Below, piece after piece: positions 59,800 to 64,000 of a stretch of DNA of 64,000 nucleotides. A model generated the notes under the pieces. That model saw nothing but the letters and a program-made list of their open reading frames with translations, did not search any database and had not been told where the DNA came from. Within the stretch, counting starts at the first letter, position 1, and each line of letters begins with the position of its first letter. The DNA is taken from NCBI RefSeq assembly GCF_021531975.1, contig NZ_JAFBIY010000005.1:168463-232462 (forward strand). Reading direction: 5' to 3'. Source of the DNA: Faecalicatena contorta. Its GTDB lineage: Bacteria > Bacillota > Clostridia > Lachnospirales > Lachnospiraceae. Made by a program: the position numbers and the translations under genes.

Positions 59800-60297
59800 A
59801 TGATTCGATATCTACGCTGCAATGTTGCGAGAAAGCTGTATTCGCTTCGCCGTGAATGGAAGCAGGATTTTTATAAAGAAATTGAAGATATAGCAAGGCA
59901 TCCGGTCGTGCTTCGTATGAAGCTTTATCCGCATCATGGAAATACCAATTGTTATCAGCATTGTATGAATGTGGCATATTATAACTATCAGTGGTGCCGT
60001 TTTCTGCATCTGGATGCCCGTTCGGCGGCGAGAGCGGGGATGCTGCATGATTTGTTTTTGTATGACTGGCATACACATGCAAGAAAGACAGGAGATCATT
60101 TCCATGGTCTGACGCATCCGGATACGGCATGTCAAAATGCATGTAAATTTTTTGAATTGAATTCGGTGGAAAAAGACATCATCCGTAATCATATGTGGCC
60201 GGTAACATTTTATCGTCTGCCACGTACGAAGGAAGGATGGATTACGACCATTACAGACAAGTATTGCGGCGCCTGTGAGACAAGTCGTCGTAAATAA
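59800..60297 (+). CDS. HD domain hydrolase-like protein
   Basis: 165 residues from ATG 59800 (GAGGGAAG). Residues ~45-130 show the HD pattern: His in TNCYQHCMNVAYY, His-Asp in GMLHDLFLYDWH, later HPDTACQNACKFF and IRNHMWPV. Probably a metal-dependent phosphohydrolase of small metabolites or nucleotides. Substrate unknown. Single gene. Confidence 0.82.
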   Translation: MIRYLRCNVARKLYSLRREWKQDFYKEIEDIARHPVVLRMKLYPHHGNTNCYQHCMNVAYYNYQWCRFLHLDARSAARAGMLHDLFLYDWHTHARKTGDHFHGLTHPDTACQNACKFFELNSVEKDIIRNHMWPVTFYRLPRTKEGWITTITDKYCGACETSRRK

Positions 60298-60402
60298 TGA
60301 GAACCTGTCGCAAACTTCCTGGGACAGGCTTCACGGATTGCTAAAATGTGCACTTTTCATATGCTATCATAAGCAAAAATATGCAAAATGAGGTGAGAGT
60401 AT

Positions 60403-61443
60403 ATGGAAAGACAGTTTCCCAAAAATGTAAGACAGATAGGCAATGTAAGTGATGAACCGAAAATATATGTAGAAGATTATGTCGATACCTATCTGAATCA
60501 GCTCAGGACAAAAGCTGCCACAGAAGCGGCAGGAGCGGTACTGACCGGAGAAATTACAGAGCAGGAAGGACAGCCGGTTGTATATATATGCGGAGCTCTG
60601 CAGATAAAGGGAATTGAGGTCAAAGGGACAGAGATTGTAATAGGAGAAGATGCGCAGCAGACGTTTGAAGAAGAGCGGGCTCAGTATTTTCCGGATTCCC
60701 AGATCGTAGGATGGTGCCTGATTGAAACAGGACATCCGATGAGCCTCAACCGGGGAGCGGTAAAAGTGCATAACAAATGGTTTGCAGAAGAGAATACGAT
60801 CTTTATATGGAAAGACGCTGTAGAACGAGATGAAATGTTCTTTGCATATAAATATGGAGATCTGATGCAAATGGGTGGGCATTACATATTCTACGAGAAA
60901 AATCCTGCCATGCAAAATTATATGATTGATACACGCAGACAGAATGGCGTGACACCCAGTGAAATGGTTGAGGATAGAGCTGCAAAGGATTTTCGTAGTA
61001 CAATAAGAGAGAAAATTGAGTACAAAGAACAGCGGCAGAATTCCAGGCTGTTATATGTGACCAGTGTACTGCTTGTAGTTATGGTTCTTGCAATCGGTAT
61101 CTCAACCATGAATAATTTTGATAAAATGGAGGCGGTTCAAAGCTCTATTGAATCATTGTCTCAGTCAGTGAGCGGTGCGGAAAGTAAGACAGAAGAAGTG
61201 AAAGAGGAAACACCGAAAGAGCCGGAGAATGAAGAAACATTTGTAGGAACCGTACCGGATACATCTACGATCCAGGAACAGCTTAGCGAGGAGGATTTCT
61301 ATACAGTGAAGAAAGGAGATACGCTTGACAGTATCAGTATTCGACTGTATGGAGACAGTAGTCACGTGGAGGCAATCTGTAAGATGAACGGTCTGTCAGA
61401 CGGCAATCTCATCTTCATTGGGCAAAAATTATTGTTACCGTAG
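60403..61443 (+). CDS. membrane protein with C-terminal LysM domain and an MPN-like N-terminal domain
   Basis: 346 residues. Residues ~25-190 are cytoplasmic and look like a JAB/MPN fold (VVYICGALQIKGIEVKG, IVGWCLIETGHPMSLNRGAV, ENTIFIWKDAVERDEMF), but the HxH...D metal motif is not kept. One span follows (about 220-240, LLYVTSVLLVVMVLAIGIS), then an acidic linker. LysM is at 300-346 (FYTVKKGDTLDSISIRLYGD). LysM should bind peptidoglycan outside the cell. The cytoplasmic half could dock a partner. First of three envelope genes. MPN assignment tentative; LysM firm. Confidence 0.8.
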   Translation: MERQFPKNVRQIGNVSDEPKIYVEDYVDTYLNQLRTKAATEAAGAVLTGEITEQEGQPVVYICGALQIKGIEVKGTEIVIGEDAQQTFEEERAQYFPDSQIVGWCLIETGHPMSLNRGAVKVHNKWFAEENTIFIWKDAVERDEMFFAYKYGDLMQMGGHYIFYEKNPAMQNYMIDTRRQNGVTPSEMVEDRAAKDFRSTIREKIEYKEQRQNSRLLYVTSVLLVVMVLAIGISTMNNFDKMEAVQSSIESLSQSVSGAESKTEEVKEETPKEPENEETFVGTVPDTSTIQEQLSEEDFYTVKKGDTLDSISIRLYGDSSHVEAICKMNGLSDGNLIFIGQKLLLP

Positions 61444-61503
61444 GAGGAGATGTGTTACAATAGACGGTATAGATTAAGGATTGAAAGAACGGAAGGATAA
61501 TAT

Positions 61504-62757
61504 ATGGCACACCGAAAGAATAATAATCTGCATGTTGTAAGAGATGCGGAAGAACTTGCACGCAGGTTTGCCGGATTTGGAAAAAAGGAACCGGATCAAC
61601 AGGATTCTGAGACGGAAGAGCTGGAAGAACAGGTAAGACAGCATAGAAAAGCAGTAAGGCGTAAAACGGTTATTGCTGTCTTGTCGGTGCTGACAGTTGC
61701 AATCGCGGTATTTCTTATTATCTATCTGCAGACATATACAAAGGTAAGGGTTGCGGATACATATGCCAAAGCGGGAGCAGCGGAAGGAAATTACGAGCAG
61801 TTTGCACGGGGAGTATTAAAGTATAGCCGGGACGGCATCTCTTATCTGAATCAGAAGGGAGAAGAAAAATGGAATCAGCCTTATCAGCTTAAAAATCCCT
61901 TTGTAGTGGTGAATGATGTGTCTGCCATTGCGGCGGATAAAGGCGGAAATGATATTCTTGTATTTCAGGAATCGGGTCTTAAGGGCGAAATCCATACCAC
62001 ACTTCCAATCGAAAAGGCGAGTGTATCAGAGCAGGGAATTGTATGTGCGATCTTGAAAAACGACAGTGCTCCGGTCATTATATGTTATGATACCGCGGGA
62101 AATATATTAGTTGAGCATAAGACATCTGTGACAGGGACGGGGTATCCGATGGAGGCATCTATATCACCGGATGGAAAAGTAATGCAGGTTGTTTATCTCT
62201 ATACGCAGGACGGAAATCTTACTTCTAAAGTCGGATATTATAATTTTGATAAAGAAGGAGAAGGGAAAACAGATCGCCTGGTAACGGATGTTTCGTACGA
62301 AGGTACGCTGATGGCAACAGGATTTTTTATGAATCAGAAAACATCTGTAGTAATCGGTGATGACAAGATGGTTATTTTCAAAGGCGCTGCGGCCCCTGAG
62401 GAGGCAGTGAGTGTAAAAATCGATAAAGAAATTAAGAGTATATTTCACAATGAAAAATACATTGGTATGATTCTGAAAAATGAAGGGAAAGGCGGTTATG
62501 AGCTGAGACTGTATAATGCGTCCGGCAAACAGGCTCTTTCCAAAGATTTCACGGGGGATTATAATAATGTAAAAATGTGTGATGATCAGATTATTATGTA
62601 TAATGGTAAACAATGCAATATTTTTACGCGAACCGGTATGGAGAGATTTGCAGGAGAAATGAATAATAATATTATGGAAATCTTTCCGGTGGCGGGTGTA
62701 AACAAGTACATTGTGATGAATGCAAACGGCATGGAAATCGTGCGGCTTGTAAAGTAA
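61504..62757 (+). CDS. DUF5711 family membrane protein
   Basis: 417 residues. A basic cytoplasmic N-terminus (about 1-55) is followed by one span (VIAVLSVLTVAIAVFLIIYL, about 57-76) and a large extracellular beta-rich domain (about 80-417) with WD/propeller-like strand repeats. AAGGATAA ribosome binding site. Between the LysM protein and CvpA; probably an envelope protein. Function unknown. Confidence 0.8.
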   Translation: MAHRKNNNLHVVRDAEELARRFAGFGKKEPDQQDSETEELEEQVRQHRKAVRRKTVIAVLSVLTVAIAVFLIIYLQTYTKVRVADTYAKAGAAEGNYEQFARGVLKYSRDGISYLNQKGEEKWNQPYQLKNPFVVVNDVSAIAADKGGNDILVFQESGLKGEIHTTLPIEKASVSEQGIVCAILKNDSAPVIICYDTAGNILVEHKTSVTGTGYPMEASISPDGKVMQVVYLYTQDGNLTSKVGYYNFDKEGEGKTDRLVTDVSYEGTLMATGFFMNQKTSVVIGDDKMVIFKGAAAPEEAVSVKIDKEIKSIFHNEKYIGMILKNEGKGGYELRLYNASGKQALSKDFTGDYNNVKMCDDQIIMYNGKQCNIFTRTGMERFAGEMNNNIMEIFPVAGVNKYIVMNANGMEIVRLVK

Positions 62758-62767
62758 GGAGTTTTTT

Positions 62768-63685
62768 ATGGATTGGTTGTTGGTGGTAATTGGCGGGATT
62801 TTTTTGATTGGATTTGGTATTGGTGTTTACCGTGGGGCGATAAGGATTGCCGTCTCTCTTGTAACGACGATAGTGACAATTATTGTGGTTGTATTTGCGA
62901 CTCCGCATGTGGCTAAGCTTATCAGCGATAAGACGCCGCTGGATGACATGATCATAAGTCAGGTGAGCAAAACGATGGCAAATGCTGCGACATCTCAGGT
63001 GCTGGACGGCGACGGGGACACTGCAAATGTGTCAGAGGAAGATGTCAGAAAAGTTCTGGAAGCGGCAGGAATTACAGAAGAACAGCTGGCACAATATGGT
63101 ATCAGTGTTTCGGATATTGTAAATGGCAATATCAGTGGAGACGAACTGGCACAGTATGGAATATCCAGTAGTCTCCTGGATGGACTTCGCAACAGCGGCA
63201 CAGTGGAAAAGGCCATAGAAGAAGCGGAGATACCAAGAGATGTTCAGATGGCGGCAATTGAAAAAGCTGAGCTGCCGGAAATATTCAAAGAACTGCTTTC
63301 TACGAACAATAACAGCGAGATTTATAATGAACTTGGAGCAGAGACATTTGCACAATATGTCGGACGTTTTCTGGCGAAGCTGATCATCAATATCATTGCA
63401 TTTCTGGCAGTCTTTATACTGCTTACAATTGTTTTGCGGGCAGTAATATTCGCGCTGGATGTAGTTTCTAATCTTCCGGTGCTGGGTTTTGTGAATCGTC
63501 TTGCAGGCGGAGGAACAGGTCTTTTGTGTGCTCTGGTAGTTGTATGGGTATTGTTCATAATTATTACTTTACTTTATACGACATCCTTTGGAAAAGAAAT
63601 GTATGATGTGATATTGGGAAATGATATTACAAAGATGATATATGAAAATAATCCGATTATGAAACTGGCTGTAAATTTCAAATAA
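62768..63685 (+). CDS. CvpA family membrane protein
   Basis: 305 residues. The N-terminal spans (LLVVIGGIFLIGFGIGVYRG, AVSLVTTIVTIIVVVFATPH) and C-terminal spans (about 205-270) match CvpA, separated by a long hydrophilic insert of about 130 residues. In that insert the motif EEQLAQYGISVSDIVNG / GDELAQYGISSSLLDGL is repeated. The family is linked to envelope functions and, in E. coli, colicin V production. It starts 11 bases after DUF5711. Confidence 0.85.
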   Translation: MDWLLVVIGGIFLIGFGIGVYRGAIRIAVSLVTTIVTIIVVVFATPHVAKLISDKTPLDDMIISQVSKTMANAATSQVLDGDGDTANVSEEDVRKVLEAAGITEEQLAQYGISVSDIVNGNISGDELAQYGISSSLLDGLRNSGTVEKAIEEAEIPRDVQMAAIEKAELPEIFKELLSTNNNSEIYNELGAETFAQYVGRFLAKLIINIIAFLAVFILLTIVLRAVIFALDVVSNLPVLGFVNRLAGGGTGLLCALVVVWVLFIIITLLYTTSFGKEMYDVILGNDITKMIYENNPIMKLAVNFK

Positions 63686-63723
63686 AAGCCTTGACACTCG
63701 AAATGAAAACTGGTAATATAAAA

Positions 63724-63753
63724 GTCCACCGCGGAAACGTGGTGGATTTTTAA
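63724..63753 (+). terminator. terminator after cvpA
   Basis: TCCACCGC, GGAAAC, GTGGTGGA then TTTTTAA. Confidence 0.85.
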
Positions 63754-63814
63754 GCGGCAGGCGATAATGAAAAAGCCGCAAAGAAATTTTTTTAAAAAAG
63801 ATATCAAAAAAGTG

Positions 63815-63843
63815 TTGACAATATGAAAAACATTTGATATTCT
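63815..63843 (+). promoter_or_regulatory. strong rRNA-type promoter
   Basis: TTGACA (63815-63820), 17-base spacer, TATTCT (63838-63843), preceded by A/T-rich sequence like an UP element. Confidence 0.8.
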
Positions 63844-63849
63844 ATAGTA

Positions 63850-64000
63850 GTTGTCGCTGAGACAGCAACAACGAAACAAAGAACCTTGATAACTGAACAA
63901 TAGACAACAACCCTGAAGATTCTTTAAGAGAAAATTCAGAGAACAGACATTTAAATGTCAACCTTAAAACAGTAAAGGGATAAGAAAGCTAGTAGTTTTC
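63850..64000 (+). other. probable leader of an rRNA operon, gene beyond window
   Basis: About 150 bases without coding sequence. It includes CCTTGATAACTGAACAATAG, a phrase common in Firmicutes rRNA leaders and spacers, and paired segments around 63945-63960. The 16S start sequence is not reached before the window ends. Confidence 0.6.

Overview
The window looks like a chromosomal segment of a low-GC Clostridia, most likely a gut Lachnospiraceae (Dorea / Mediterraneibacter / Ruminococcus torques-like). This rests on the large Alu-type SRP RNA, strong Shine-Dalgarno sequences with frequent TTG and GTG starts, families typical of that group (DUF4080, DUF5711, DUF6128, DUF6512, VanW, DUF1002), and two V/A-type ATPase operons. 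Species assignment is inference.

Layout. 1-4.6 kb: the end of a truncated CDS, then queT (queuosine-precursor ECF transporter) behind a preQ1-I riboswitch. A decayed ~3.1 kb integrative element follows. It is bounded by two copies of the queT promoter/riboswitch and ends in the last ~45 codons of a tyrosine integrase. A type I toxin/antisense-RNA module lies beyond it, and a second antisense RNA lies inside it. 4.7-8 kb: an ECF sigma factor with a membrane beta-propeller partner. 8-13 kb: a repeat-rich TPR/AAA protein and glgB. 13-19.8 kb: a sigma factor fused to a membrane ectodomain, a regulator-like gene behind a hairpin that sequesters its ribosome binding site, secreted proteins, a thioredoxin and trmB.

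20-28.6 kb: V-ATPase operon 1 (G/H-C-I-K-F-E-A-B-D). 28.6-31.4 kb: an accessory island with a broken Rpn nuclease gene. It is flanked by two pairs of long foldback elements whose stems differ in sequence between copies while pairing is kept and loops are conserved. This is the most unusual part of the window.

31.4-41 kb: minus-strand metabolic genes: LysR plus a homocysteine methyltransferase/MTHFR fusion; ATC hydrolase, M20 amidohydrolase and ProC; tRNA-Lys; aroF-aroB-SDR. 41-50 kb: dgt, tadA, SRP RNA, a B12/radical-SAM protein, VanW and trmL. 50-57 kb: V-ATPase operon 2, of the Chlamydia/spirochaete layout (E-DUF2764-A-B-D-I-K), with c-ring residues matching the Enterococcus Na+ site. 57-64 kb: a transaldolase-like enzyme and a split transketolase, an HD protein, three envelope proteins, then a strong promoter and leader that appear to introduce an rRNA operon beyond the window.

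The cell would carry two rotary ATPases of different lineage and perhaps different coupling ion, 22 kb apart. All functional calls are made by reading motifs; no database search was run.
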